Source of the DNA: Acidovorax sp. NCPPB 4044 | GTDB taxonomy: Bacteria > Pseudomonadota > Gammaproteobacteria > Burkholderiales > Burkholderiaceae_C | NCBI RefSeq assembly: GCF_028069655.1 | Contig: NZ_JAMCOS010000001.1 | Span: 526,001 to 590,000, forward strand | Length of the DNA stretch: 64,000 nucleotides | Reading direction: 5' to 3' | Shown here: one piece after another, positions 48,377 to 59,150 of the stretch | Layout: the number at the start of each line of letters is the position of its first letter | Position numbering within the stretch: the first letter of the stretch is position 1 | Program-made: the position numbers and the translations under genes | The notes under the pieces: generated by a model | The model's database searches: none | Told to the model about the DNA's origin: nothing | What the model saw: only the letters and a program-made list of their open reading frames with translations

Positions 48377-49950
48377 GCCTGCTCCTCCGGGCACGTCACC
48401 GGGCCCAGCCGCTCCAGCGTGGCGGGCTGCGCGCCGGCCGCCGCGGCCGCTTCGGGGCTCTCCAGCCAGCAGCGCTGCAGCAGCGATGCCAGCACCGCGC
48501 GGCGGTAGGCACCGCTCGCGCGCATGTCCGAGATGGGCGAGAACTCCGCCTGCAGCGCGGCGCCTGCCGCCAGCGCGGCGGCCTCGTTCCAGGGCCGGTC
48601 GGCGAGCGCGGCTTCGGCGGCCCGCGCGCGCGACGGCACGGCCGCCACGCCGCCCGCGCCGATGCGCGCCGCCTGCACGGTGCCGCCCTGCAGGGTCAGG
48701 TTCACGGCGAGGCACACGGCCGAGATGTCGTCGTCGAACCGCTTGGACACCTTCCACGCGGCCAGCCGGTCGTGCGGGCCGGGCAGCGGCACCTCGATGC
48801 GCGCCACGACCTCGTCGGGCGCCAGCAGGTTGCGCCGGTAGCCGGTGTAGAAATCCTCCAGCGCGACCGACCGCTCGCCGCGCACGCTGGCCAGCGCGAT
48901 CCGCGCGCCCAGCGCGATCAGCACCGGCATCGAATCGCCGATCGGCGAGCCGTTGGCGATGTTCCCGCCCAGCGTGCCCGCGTTGCGCACCGGCAGGCCC
49001 GCGAAGCGCTCGGCGAAACGCTGCAACACCGGCCAGTGTCCGACCAGCGCCGCGAACGCATCGGTGAGCGTGGCCGCCGCGCCGATGGCCAGCAGGCCGG
49101 GCCGGGCCTCGATGCGGCACAGTTCCTGCGCGCGGGTGACGTCCAGCAGGCGGGCGAACTGGCGGTGCTGCTTGGTGATCCACAGGCCCACGTCGGTCGC
49201 GCCGGCCACCACCTGGGCGTCGGGGTGCGCCGCGCGGGCGGCCAGCACGCCGGCCAGCGTGCTTGGCGCCAGGTAGGCATCCTCCACTGTCGATATAGAG
49301 GCCAAATCTGCTCCATGCCGCCGGATTTGCTCATTTGTTTGCTCTAGTTTTTGTAGCAAATCATCCTCGTCCAGCCGGTGGACGGGCCACTCGCCCATGC
49401 GCTGCGCGGCCTCCAGGATGGGACGGTAGCCCGTGCAGCGGCAGAGATTGCCCGACAGCTCCACGGCGGCGCGCTCCCGCGTGATGGCGCGGCCCTGGCA
49501 GACATGGTTCTGGTACATGGCGAACAGGCTCATCACGAAGCCCGGCGTGCAGAAGCCGCATTGCGACCCGTGGCATTGCACCAGCGCCTCCTGCGCGGGA
49601 TGCAGCGGCCGCGCGGCGGGCGGCGCGGGCGTATCGGCCACCTCCGGCGCGGCGGTGCGCTGGATGAGCGGGTCCTGCGCAAGGTCCTCGGCCGTCCAGA
49701 GCGCCATGCCGTCGATCGAATGCGCTAGGCGGATGCAGCTGTTCACGGCCTGCAGGCGCACCCGGCCCTCCACCGCCGAGCCCAGCACCACCGTGCACGC
49801 CCCGCAATCGCCTTCGCCGCACCCTTCCTTTGTTGCGCAATCGCCCAGGTCCTCGCGCAGCAGCTCCAGCAGCGTGCGGTCGGGCGGCACGCCGCCAAGC
49901 TCCACGGGCTGGCCACGGCGGATGAATCGGAGCGGGCGGGAACGGGGCAT
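48373..49950 (-). CDS. xdhA: Xanthine dehydrogenase FAD/iron-sulfur subunit
   Basis: 525 aa small subunit from the ATG at 49948-49950. The N-terminal ferredoxin domain has CATKEGCGEGDCGACTVV and a later Cys (NSCIRL); the second [2Fe-2S] domain has QCGFCTPGFVM and GNLCRCTGYRPILEAA. After a linker comes the FAD domain (VVAGATDVGLWITKQHRQ, LPVRNAGTLGGNIANGSPIG) and the C-terminal CO dehydrogenase flavoprotein domain. The linker (residues about 197-222) is longer than usual because it contains a palindromic repeat; translated it reads LLQKLEQTNEQIRRHG and further non-family residues. It lies in a flexible region between domains, so function is probably kept. The gene leads the xdhAB operon; a GTATAC element lies upstream at 50033-50038. 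Confidence 0.96.
   Translation of the reverse strand: MPRSRPLRFIRRGQPVELGGVPPDRTLLELLREDLGDCATKEGCGEGDCGACTVVLGSAVEGRVRLQAVNSCIRLAHSIDGMALWTAEDLAQDPLIQRTAAPEVADTPAPPAARPLHPAQEALVQCHGSQCGFCTPGFVMSLFAMYQNHVCQGRAITRERAAVELSGNLCRCTGYRPILEAAQRMGEWPVHRLDEDDLLQKLEQTNEQIRRHGADLASISTVEDAYLAPSTLAGVLAARAAHPDAQVVAGATDVGLWITKQHRQFARLLDVTRAQELCRIEARPGLLAIGAAATLTDAFAALVGHWPVLQRFAERFAGLPVRNAGTLGGNIANGSPIGDSMPVLIALGARIALASVRGERSVALEDFYTGYRRNLLAPDEVVARIEVPLPGPHDRLAAWKVSKRFDDDISAVCLAVNLTLQGGTVQAARIGAGGVAAVPSRARAAEAALADRPWNEAAALAAGAALQAEFSPISDMRASGAYRRAVLASLLQRCWLESPEAAAAAGAQPATLERLGPVTCPEEQA
49308..49360 (-). repeat. Composite palindromic repeat inside xdhA
   Basis: CTGCTCCATGCCGCCGGATT (49308-49327) and the 23-bp near-palindrome 49338-49360, which begins TTTGCT and ends AGCAAA around the core GCTCTAGTTTTTGTAGC (49341-49357). 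In frame with xdhA, coding for residues about 197-215. It includes the codon CTA, rare in this GC-rich genome. Confidence 0.75.
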
Positions 49951-50110
49951 GCGCGGGGCTTTCTGAAGAGAGTGCGGCCCGGGCTCCGCTGGGCGAAAGC
50001 CGGGCCGGGCGGCGTGGGCCTGGACGCAAAGCGTATACCGTCCGGGCACGGGCCGCCATTGCAAATTCGGTGCCAGTGGGCTTGCTGGCCCGCGTTCCCG
50101 CGCTTGCCGC

Positions 50111-50671
50111 CTAGCGTTCGCAGTCCTCGCACACGTAGAAGTAGACGCCGCCCTCTCTGCCGTTTACCAGGGGTGCGAGGTACGCTACCCCGCTGTCCGC
50201 CGCGAACGCCATGCGCATGCGGTGGCCATCGGAGAAGGTCACTTCGACCGGGGCGCTCGTACATTCCCCGAAGGCGCCGTAATGGTTCATCACTGCGATC
50301 TGCGAGACGGGAAAAGCCTTGCGCAGGTAGGTGCGCACATGCCCTGGCGTGATGGCGCGGGAGCGTGGTGGAGGCGAAGCGCAAGGCCGGTTGTCGGCAT
50401 CGAAGAAACGCGCATTGCGGATCTTCACGCTGCGCACGGAGCCCAGGGGATGAGGATAGGGCCGGACCTCGTTGCGGCGCCTGTCTTCCCGATCCTGCGC
50501 GTCGGATGCTGGCTGAGAGGCAGCAGAGCTGGCCGGGGCGCTGCCTCGGGATGGAGCGGAAGCGGTCGCTGAGTACACAGGCTGATGAATGGCGCAGGCC
50601 ACCATCAGAACGAGGCATGCGGCACGCAGCCCCCCGGACTGAAGGGGTCGGATCCCAGTGTTCATTGCCAT
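50111..50671 (-). CDS. Periplasmic hypothetical protein, candidate immunity partner of the amidase
   Basis: 186 aa from the ATG at 50669-50671; a second ATG at 50665 overlaps the amidase stop. A signal peptide covers residues 1-34 (GGLRAACLVLMVACAIHQPV, cleavage near YSA). After a Ser/Ala linker the mature domain (about 65-186) begins VRSVKIRNARFFDADNRPCA and ends YFYVCEDCER with a Cys pair. No family recognised. Overlap with a peptidoglycan amidase gene and export to the compartment where the amidase would act are the two features expected of an immunity protein. No enzyme motif is seen. Confidence 0.7.
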   Translation of the reverse strand: MAMNTGIRPLQSGGLRAACLVLMVACAIHQPVYSATASAPSRGSAPASSAASQPASDAQDREDRRRNEVRPYPHPLGSVRSVKIRNARFFDADNRPCASPPPRSRAITPGHVRTYLRKAFPVSQIAVMNHYGAFGECTSAPVEVTFSDGHRMRMAFAADSGVAYLAPLVNGREGGVYFYVCEDCER

Positions 50672-51321
50672 ACGGCCGTTTCCGCTTCGGTCGGGTTCTT
50701 GCGGCTGACGGTGGGGTGCTTGAACACTTCTCCGGCAGGAATGGACAGCGACATGGCGAGTTCGCCGATCAGCCACTGAAGCGACGCATTCTGTGCATTC
50801 GTGACCGGTTCGTAGACGGCGTGTTGATTGAAATAGCGTTCCTTGTCGATCGGTGTCGCGTTCACGGGCGGCGTCTTCCCCGGCGGAAGTGCCGGCCGGC
50901 CCACGAGTTCGATGCCCAAGCTGTCCACATTCGAAGGGTATCGAACGGGAACGGATTTTTGCATTTCAATCTTGTGCATTCTTTGCGGAGCGCTGGTTTC
51001 TGGGTTGCTTTGGGACAATCCGAACTCTGTAGGCTTGCAGCGAAGCTCGGCCAGGCACCTGGCCAGCAGCGGCCCTACGTGGTGGGTCCTCTTCTTGACG
51101 GACGCCGTTTGATAAACGGTGCCGTCCTTGTCGATCAGGAAATGGGCACCATTGGCATTGGCCAATCCGTAGCTGTTGAATGTGCTCGCTGCCGTGCCGG
51201 AGCCTGTCTGGTGGACGATGATTCCACGGACCTGCGCGAGCGGTTGCCTTTCTATCTGGCTGAAGCGGCGCGGCACGATTCCTGCGTTCACGATCATGCC
51301 TTGATCGTTGATGTCGAGCAT
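50662..51321 (-). CDS. N-acetylmuramoyl-L-alanine amidase (PGRP/Amidase_2 fold), candidate antibacterial effector
   Basis: 219 aa without a signal peptide, from the ATG at 51319-51321 (GGAGG site upstream). Amidase_2 motifs: VRGIIVHQTGSG (zinc His37), GAHFLIDKDGTVYQTA (His60), THHVG, SLGIELVG, and a C-terminal FKHPTVSRKNPTEAET (His near 203). The fold cleaves between MurNAc and the first L-Ala of peptidoglycan stems. A host amidase for recycling would resemble AmpD; this one has a longer insert (APQRMHKIEMQKSVPVRYPS) and a coupled periplasmic partner, which is the layout of type VI peptidoglycan-amidase effectors. It has no PAAR, VgrG or Hcp neighbour in the window. Confidence 0.8.
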   Translation of the reverse strand: MLDINDQGMIVNAGIVPRRFSQIERQPLAQVRGIIVHQTGSGTAASTFNSYGLANANGAHFLIDKDGTVYQTASVKKRTHHVGPLLARCLAELRCKPTEFGLSQSNPETSAPQRMHKIEMQKSVPVRYPSNVDSLGIELVGRPALPPGKTPPVNATPIDKERYFNQHAVYEPVTNAQNASLQWLIGELAMSLSIPAGEVFKHPTVSRKNPTEAETAVWQ

Positions 51322-51497
51322 TTTTGGGGTCCTCCGTTGTCTTCTGATGGGTGTCCCGGGGCTCCCGCCGCAGTTCCAGGGCACGGTGAGCAATGTAGGG
51401 GGACCGTGTCTGTCTGCCTGTCACAAGGCGTGAGAGACAACTTTCGGGCACCCACCGATTCCGCTTCCGGCTTTTCAAACCAAGAGACAATCGCCCG

Positions 51498-53084
51498 ATG
51501 AATCCTTCCCCCTCCCCGCAAGCCTCCGGTGCCCCGCCGCGCCTGCAGCTCGCGGGCATCACCAAGCGCTATCCCGCCGTGGTGGCCAACAGCGGCGTGT
51601 CGCTCACCGTGCAGCCCGGCGAGGTGCATGCGGTGCTCGGCGAGAACGGTGCCGGCAAGTCCACGTTGATGAAGATCATTTACGGGTCGGTAAAACCGGA
51701 CGAGGGCTCGGTGTGGTTCGATGGCCGGCCCGTGGACATCCGCAATCCGCAGGAGGCGCGGCAGCTCGGCATTGCGATGGTGTTCCAGCATTTCAGCCTG
51801 TTCGATTCGCTCACGGTGGCCGAGAACGTCTGGCTCGGGCTGGACAAGGGCCTGCCGCTGGCCGAGGTGACGCGCCGCATCGAGGGGACGGCGGCGCAGT
51901 ACGGGCTGGGCGTCGATCCGCTGCGGCCCGTGCACACGCTGTCGGTGGGGGAGATGCAGCGCGTGGAGATCATCCGGGCGCTGCTCACGTCGCCGCGGCT
52001 GCTCATCCTCGACGAGCCCACGTCGGTGCTCACGCCGCAGGCGGTCGAGAAGCTTTTCGTGGTGCTGCGCCAGCTCAGCGCCGAGGGCTGCAGCATCCTC
52101 TACATCAGCCACAAGCTGCACGAGATCCGGGCGCTGTGCACGGCCTGCACGGTGCTGCGCGGCGGGCAGGTGACCGGCGTGTGCAACCCGGCCGAAGAGT
52201 CGAACGCTTCGCTCTCGCGGCTCATGATCGGCGCGGAGCCGCCGGCGCTGCAGCACCGCCCCGCGCGCACGGGCGATGCCGTGCTGCAGGTGGAGGCATT
52301 GAGCCTGCCGCGCGCCGATCCGTTCGGCGTGGACCTGGTCGACGTGGCGTTCGAGGTGCGCGCGGGCGAGGTGGTGGGCGTGGCCGGCGTTTCCGGCAAC
52401 GGCCAGAAGGAGCTGCTCTACGCGCTCTCGGGCGAGGACACGCGCGCCGCGCCCGCGATGGTGCGCGTGGCCGGGCGCCCGGCCGGGCGCCTGGGGCCGC
52501 GCGGGCGCCGTGCGCTGGGGCTGCATTTCGTGCCCGAGGAGCGCCTGGGCCGCGGGGCGGTGCCCACGATGGGCCTGGCGCACAACCTGTTGCTCACGCG
52601 CTCGGACTGCGTGGGCGCCGGCGGCTGGGTGCGCACCGGCGCGCTGGCCGTCCAGGCGCGGCGCATCATCGAGCGCTTCCAGGTGAAGGCGGGCGGCCCG
52701 CATTCGCCGGCGCGCTCGCTGTCGGGCGGCAACCTGCAGAAATTCATCGTCGGCCGCGAGATCGATGCCCGCCCCCGGCTGCTCATCGTCTCCCAGCCCA
52801 CCTGGGGCGTGGACGTGGGGGCCGCCGCGCAGATCCGCGGCGAGATCCTCGCGCTGCGCGATGCCGGCTGCGCCGTGCTGGTGCTGAGCGAGGAACTGGA
52901 CGAATTGTTCGAGATCTCCGACCGCCTGCACGTGATCGCCAAGGGCCATCTCTCGCCCTCCATCGACCGGGCCGACGCCACGGTGGAGCGCATCGGCGAA
53001 TGGATGAGCGGGCTTTGGCACGCCGACGTGCAGGCCCACCTGGGCGGCCGGCACACCGCGGAGGGCTCGCATGCTCAAGCTTGA
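51498..53084 (+). CDS. Nucleoside/purine ABC importer, ATP-binding protein (two ATPase domains)
   Basis: 528 aa duplicated ATPase of the sugar/nucleoside type (YufO, BmpC, RbsA-like). First domain: Walker A GENGAGKSTLMKIIYG, Q-loop and signature LSVGEMQRVEIIRALL, Walker B LLILDEPTSVLTP. Second domain: modified Walker A VAGVSGNGQKELLYALSGED, signature SLSGGNLQKFIVGREI and RLLIVSQPTWGVDVGAAAQI in place of the strict Walker B Asp-Glu, a normal asymmetry in this family. ATP hydrolysis drives the two permeases that follow. It overlaps the first permease by 14 bases. With two permeases and a BMP lipoprotein the unit matches known nucleoside importers, fitting the purine genes around it. Confidence 0.95.
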   Translation: MNPSPSPQASGAPPRLQLAGITKRYPAVVANSGVSLTVQPGEVHAVLGENGAGKSTLMKIIYGSVKPDEGSVWFDGRPVDIRNPQEARQLGIAMVFQHFSLFDSLTVAENVWLGLDKGLPLAEVTRRIEGTAAQYGLGVDPLRPVHTLSVGEMQRVEIIRALLTSPRLLILDEPTSVLTPQAVEKLFVVLRQLSAEGCSILYISHKLHEIRALCTACTVLRGGQVTGVCNPAEESNASLSRLMIGAEPPALQHRPARTGDAVLQVEALSLPRADPFGVDLVDVAFEVRAGEVVGVAGVSGNGQKELLYALSGEDTRAAPAMVRVAGRPAGRLGPRGRRALGLHFVPEERLGRGAVPTMGLAHNLLLTRSDCVGAGGWVRTGALAVQARRIIERFQVKAGGPHSPARSLSGGNLQKFIVGREIDARPRLLIVSQPTWGVDVGAAAQIRGEILALRDAGCAVLVLSEELDELFEISDRLHVIAKGHLSPSIDRADATVERIGEWMSGLWHADVQAHLGGRHTAEGSHAQA

Positions 53085-54150
53085 ACCGCGTCCGCAGGCC
53101 TCGCGCCTGTGGACCTATGGCTCGCCGCTGCTCGCGCTGGCCATCACCATATTGATCGGCATGGTGCTGTTCGGCGCCATGGGCAAGGACCCCGTGCGCG
53201 GCCTGCAGGTGTTCTTCTGGGAGCCGGTCAAGTCGCAATATGCGCTGGGCGAACTGATGGTGAAGGCCACGCCGCTGCTGCTGATCGCGCTGGGGCTGGC
53301 CGTGTGCTTCCGGTCCAATGTGTGGAACATCGGCGCGGAGGGACAGTTCGTCATCGGCGCCGTGGCGGCTGGCGGCACCGCGCTGCTGGCGGGGCCGGGC
53401 ACCGGCCCCTGGATCGTGCCGGCCATCCTCGTGGCCGGCGTGCTGGGCGGCATGTTCTGGGCCGGCATCGCCGCGCTGCTGCGCGACCGTTTCAATGCCA
53501 ACGAGATCCTCGTGAGCCTGATGCTGGTCTACGTGGCCACGCTGGTGCTGGGCTATCTCGTCTATGGCCCCTGGAAGGACCCCATGGGCTACAACTTCCC
53601 GCAGACCAAGACCTTCGAGCGCGTGACGCAGATCCCGCGGCTGATGCAGGGATCGCGCATGACCATCGGCCTGCCCATCGCGCTCGCGGCGGCAGCGGCG
53701 CTGTGGGTTTTCCTGTTCCGCACGCGCGCCGGCTTTGCCCAGCAGGTGGGTGGGCTGGCCCCGGCGGCGGCGCGCTACGCCGGCTTTTCGTCGCGGCGCG
53801 CGCTGTGGACCGCGCTGCTGGTCTCCGGCGGCGCGGCCGGGCTCGCCGGTGCGCTGGAGGTGGCAGGCCCCCTGGGCCAGCTCACGCCGTACGTGCCGGC
53901 GGGCTATGGATTCGCGGCCATCATCGTGGCCTTCGTCGGGCGGTTGCACCCGGTGGGCATGGTGTTCTCCGCCGTGCTCATGAGCATGTTCTATATCGGC
54001 GGTGAACTGGCGCAGTCGCGCCTCGGGCTGCCGAAGTCGCTCACGGGAGTGTTCCAGGGCCTGCTGCTGTTCACGCTGCTGGCCTGCGACACGCTCATCG
54101 CCTACCGTGTCCGCTGGACCGGCACGGCGGCGCGCGGGAGGGCTGCGTGA
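53071..54150 (+). CDS. Nucleoside ABC importer permease 1
   Basis: 359 aa inner-membrane permease of the BPD_transp_2 class (YufP/NupB type), about ten membrane segments. The EAA-like cytoplasmic loop and GNVWNIGAEGQFVIG-type motif (SNVWNIGAEGQFVIGAVAAG), and FNANEILVSLMLVYVATLVL are characteristic. It pairs with the next permease to form the pore. Its ATG lies inside the ATPase gene and its end overlaps the next start (GTGATGG), so three genes are one operon. Substrate class by context: purine nucleosides or bases. Confidence 0.94.
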   Translation: MLKLEPRPQASRLWTYGSPLLALAITILIGMVLFGAMGKDPVRGLQVFFWEPVKSQYALGELMVKATPLLLIALGLAVCFRSNVWNIGAEGQFVIGAVAAGGTALLAGPGTGPWIVPAILVAGVLGGMFWAGIAALLRDRFNANEILVSLMLVYVATLVLGYLVYGPWKDPMGYNFPQTKTFERVTQIPRLMQGSRMTIGLPIALAAAAALWVFLFRTRAGFAQQVGGLAPAAARYAGFSSRRALWTALLVSGGAAGLAGALEVAGPLGQLTPYVPAGYGFAAIIVAFVGRLHPVGMVFSAVLMSMFYIGGELAQSRLGLPKSLTGVFQGLLLFTLLACDTLIAYRVRWTGTAARGRAA

Positions 54151-55070
54151 TGGAAGCCTACGCACTGCTCCTGGGCTCCACGCTGAGCGCCGGCACCGTG
54201 CTGGCGCTGGCCGCGCTGGGGCTGCTGATCAACGAGAAGGCGGGCGTGGTGAACCTGGGGGCCGAGGGCATGATGCTCTGCGCGGCCATCGCGGGCTTCG
54301 CCACCGTGGTCCACACCGGCAGCACCTGGCTCGGCTTCGCGGCCGGGATGGGGGCAGGCGCGCTGCTCGCTGCCGTGTTCGGGGTGCTGGTGATCTGGCT
54401 GGGCACCAACCAGTACGCCACGGGCCTGGCGCTGAGCCTCTTCGGCGTGGGGTTCTCTGCCTTCGCCGGCATCCAGTACGTGCAGGCCAAGCTGCCCGCG
54501 CTGCCGCAGTACGCGGTGCCGGTGCTGTCCGACCTGCCGCTGGTGGGGCCCGCGTTCTTCCGCCAGCACCCGCTCGTGTACGGCGCGATCGCCCTGACGG
54601 CGGGGCTGGCATGGTTCCTGTACCGCTCGCGCGCCGGCCTGGTGCTGCGCTCGGTGGGGGAGTCGCCCGAATCGGCACACGCGCTGGGCTATTCCGTGCG
54701 GCGCATCCGCCTCGCGGCCGTGGTGGCGGGTGGGGCGCTCTGCGGCCTTTCGGGCGCCTACATCTCCACGGTCTACACGCCGCTCTGGGTCGAGGGCATG
54801 GTGGCCGGGCGCGGCTGGATCGCGCTGGCCCTCACCACCTTCGCCACCTGGCGCCCGGCACGGGTGTTGCTTGGTGCCTACCTGTTCGGTGGCGTGACGA
54901 TGCTGCAGTTCCACCTGCAGGCCACGGGCGTGCAGGTGGCCAGCCAGTTGCTCAGCATGCTGCCCTACGTGTCGACGATCGTGGTGCTCGCGCTCATCTC
55001 GCGCAACCCGGCGTGGATCCGCGCGAACATGCCAGCCTCCCTGGGCAAGCCGTTCCATCCCGGCGCGTAA
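54147..55070 (+). CDS. Nucleoside ABC importer permease 2
   Basis: 307 aa inner-membrane permease of the BPD_transp_2 class (YufQ/NupC type), about eight to nine membrane segments. KAGVVNLGAEGMMLCAAIAG is the family motif near residue 35; LRSVGESPESAHALGYSVRR is the cytoplasmic coupling loop, and GMVAGRGWIALALTTFATWR is a conserved later segment. Shorter than the first permease, as usual for this pair. The start ATG overlaps the end of permease 1 (ATGG within GTGATGG). The binding-protein gene follows after 83 bases. Confidence 0.94.
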   Translation: MMEAYALLLGSTLSAGTVLALAALGLLINEKAGVVNLGAEGMMLCAAIAGFATVVHTGSTWLGFAAGMGAGALLAAVFGVLVIWLGTNQYATGLALSLFGVGFSAFAGIQYVQAKLPALPQYAVPVLSDLPLVGPAFFRQHPLVYGAIALTAGLAWFLYRSRAGLVLRSVGESPESAHALGYSVRRIRLAAVVAGGALCGLSGAYISTVYTPLWVEGMVAGRGWIALALTTFATWRPARVLLGAYLFGGVTMLQFHLQATGVQVASQLLSMLPYVSTIVVLALISRNPAWIRANMPASLGKPFHPGA

Positions 55071-55153
55071 ACCGGGCCGAGCCGCCGCGTGACATCATTT
55101 CCGTTTCCGGGTTCCAGAACCCTCCTCAACCTTTTCCCTGAAGGACTTTCGAC

Positions 55154-56314
55154 ATGACCGATCTGCACAAGCGTTCGCTGCTCAAGGTGGCCGCGCTCTC
55201 CGCCCTGGCGGCCGCCGCGATGGCGGGCTGCGGCAAGAAGGACGAGCCGGCGCCCGCGGCACCGGCTGCGCCTGCCGCCCAGGCGCCGGCGGCCAAGGCC
55301 GAGCCGCTCAAGATCGCGTTCGCGTATGTGGGCCCGGTGGGCGACGGCGGCTGGTCTTTCGCGCACGACAACGGCCGCAAGGCCATCGAGAAGGAATTCG
55401 GCGACAAGGTGCAGACCAGCTTCGTCGAGAGCGTGCCCGAGTCGGCCGATGCCGAGCGCGTGCTGCGCGACATGGCGGGCCAGGGCAACAAGCTGATCTT
55501 CGGCACCACCTTCGGCTACATGGAAACCATCCAGAAGCTGGCGCCCGAATTCAAGGACGTGAAGTTCGAGCACGCCACCGGCTACAAGACGGCCGAGAAC
55601 GTCCGCACCTACGACAGCCGCACCTACGAGGGCGCCTACATGGCCGGCGTCATCGCGGGCGCGATGACCAAGACCGACACGCTCGGCGTGGTGGGCTCGG
55701 TGCCGATTCCCGAGGTGATCCGCAACATCAACAGCTTCACGCTCGGCGCGCAGTCGGTCAACCCGAAGGTCAAGACCAAGGTGGTGTGGGTGAACGAGTG
55801 GTTCAGCCCCCCGAAGGAAACCGAAGCCGCCACCTCGCTCATCAACGGCGGCGCCGACGTGCTGTTCCAGAACACCGATTCGCCCGCGGTGCTCAAGACC
55901 GCGCAGGAAAAGGGCAAGCGCGCCTTCGGCTGGGATTCCGACATGACCGCCTACGGCCCCAAGGCCCACCTGGCCTCGGCCGTCATCAACTGGGGTCCGT
56001 ACTACATCCAGTCCACGCGCGAAGTGCTCGAAGGCAAGTGGACCACGGGCCAGCACTGGTGGGGCGTGAAGGAAGGCGCGATCGATCTCGTGTCGATCGC
56101 CGAAGACGTGCCCGCCGAAACCCGGGCGAAGGTGGAGCAGGTCAAGGCCGGCCTGAAGGATGGTTCGTTCTCGATCTGGAAAGGCCCCATCGTGGGCCAG
56201 GACGGCAAGGAACTGCTGGCCAAGGACGTGGTGGCCGACGATAAATTCCTCTCGGGCATCAGCTTCTACGTCAAGGGCGTGGAAGGTACCGTGCCGGGCG
56301 GCGACAAGAAGTAA
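55154..56314 (+). CDS. BMP family nucleoside-binding lipoprotein
   Basis: 386 aa binding protein of the ABC importer encoded just upstream. Lipoprotein signal MTDLHKRSLLKVAALSALAA then AAMAGCGKKDEP (lipobox Cys near 25), an Ala/Pro linker, and the BMP domain: IAFAYVGPVGDGGWSFAHDN, KLIFGTTFGYMETIQKLAPE, TYEGAYMAGVIAGAMTKTD and INGGADVLFQNTDSPAVL. BMP/PnrA-type proteins bind nucleosides with aromatic and Asp residues in these loops. A ribosome site (GAAGGAC) precedes the ATG, and a terminator (56356-56384) ends the unit. A second BMP protein occurs at 62777. Confidence 0.95.
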   Translation: MTDLHKRSLLKVAALSALAAAAMAGCGKKDEPAPAAPAAPAAQAPAAKAEPLKIAFAYVGPVGDGGWSFAHDNGRKAIEKEFGDKVQTSFVESVPESADAERVLRDMAGQGNKLIFGTTFGYMETIQKLAPEFKDVKFEHATGYKTAENVRTYDSRTYEGAYMAGVIAGAMTKTDTLGVVGSVPIPEVIRNINSFTLGAQSVNPKVKTKVVWVNEWFSPPKETEAATSLINGGADVLFQNTDSPAVLKTAQEKGKRAFGWDSDMTAYGPKAHLASAVINWGPYYIQSTREVLEGKWTTGQHWWGVKEGAIDLVSIAEDVPAETRAKVEQVKAGLKDGSFSIWKGPIVGQDGKELLAKDVVADDKFLSGISFYVKGVEGTVPGGDKK

Positions 56315-56355
56315 CCGGCAGGCGCTGCCCGCCGCGGCAGCGAAGCGTTCATGCA

Positions 56356-56384
56356 GGGCCGCCCCAGGGCGGCCCTTGCCTTTT
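56356..56384 (+). terminator. Terminator of the nucleoside ABC operon
   Basis: GGGCCGCC (56356-56363), loop CCAG, GGCGGCCC (56368-56375), then TTGCCTTTT. The stem is perfect; the U run is interrupted. Confidence 0.8.
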
Positions 56385-56559
56385 GGGGTGTGCTGTCTGT
56401 TGCAGAGGAGGGGCCCGGGGGCTTTCCAGGGGCGCGGCCCCGGCTGCACAATGGAACCGGGCCCGACAATGGGGCTCCATGAGTCACACGCCCCGCAGTC
56501 CGGAGCTGCCATGCCCGCTGCGGACGCCAACAAGGAAACGACCCCCTGCTGCCCCCCGC

Positions 56560-58936
<2,377 letters not shown>

Positions 58937-59150
58937 AGCCGCAGGCAGAGTGAGCGCCGGGTGCCGGGTTCCCCTCGCCATCTTCTGTGTTCGTGATCGC
59001 TTGCATGCCGAACGGTTTTGAACAGTCCGGGGCCGTTCAGCGTCATTTCCCTGGAGCCCCACCGGCTCGCACCGAGCCCACCCGCACCCACGTCGGGGGG
59101 AACCGGATTCCGTGGCCCCAGAGAGGGTCACCTCCAGGAGATCTGTCTGC

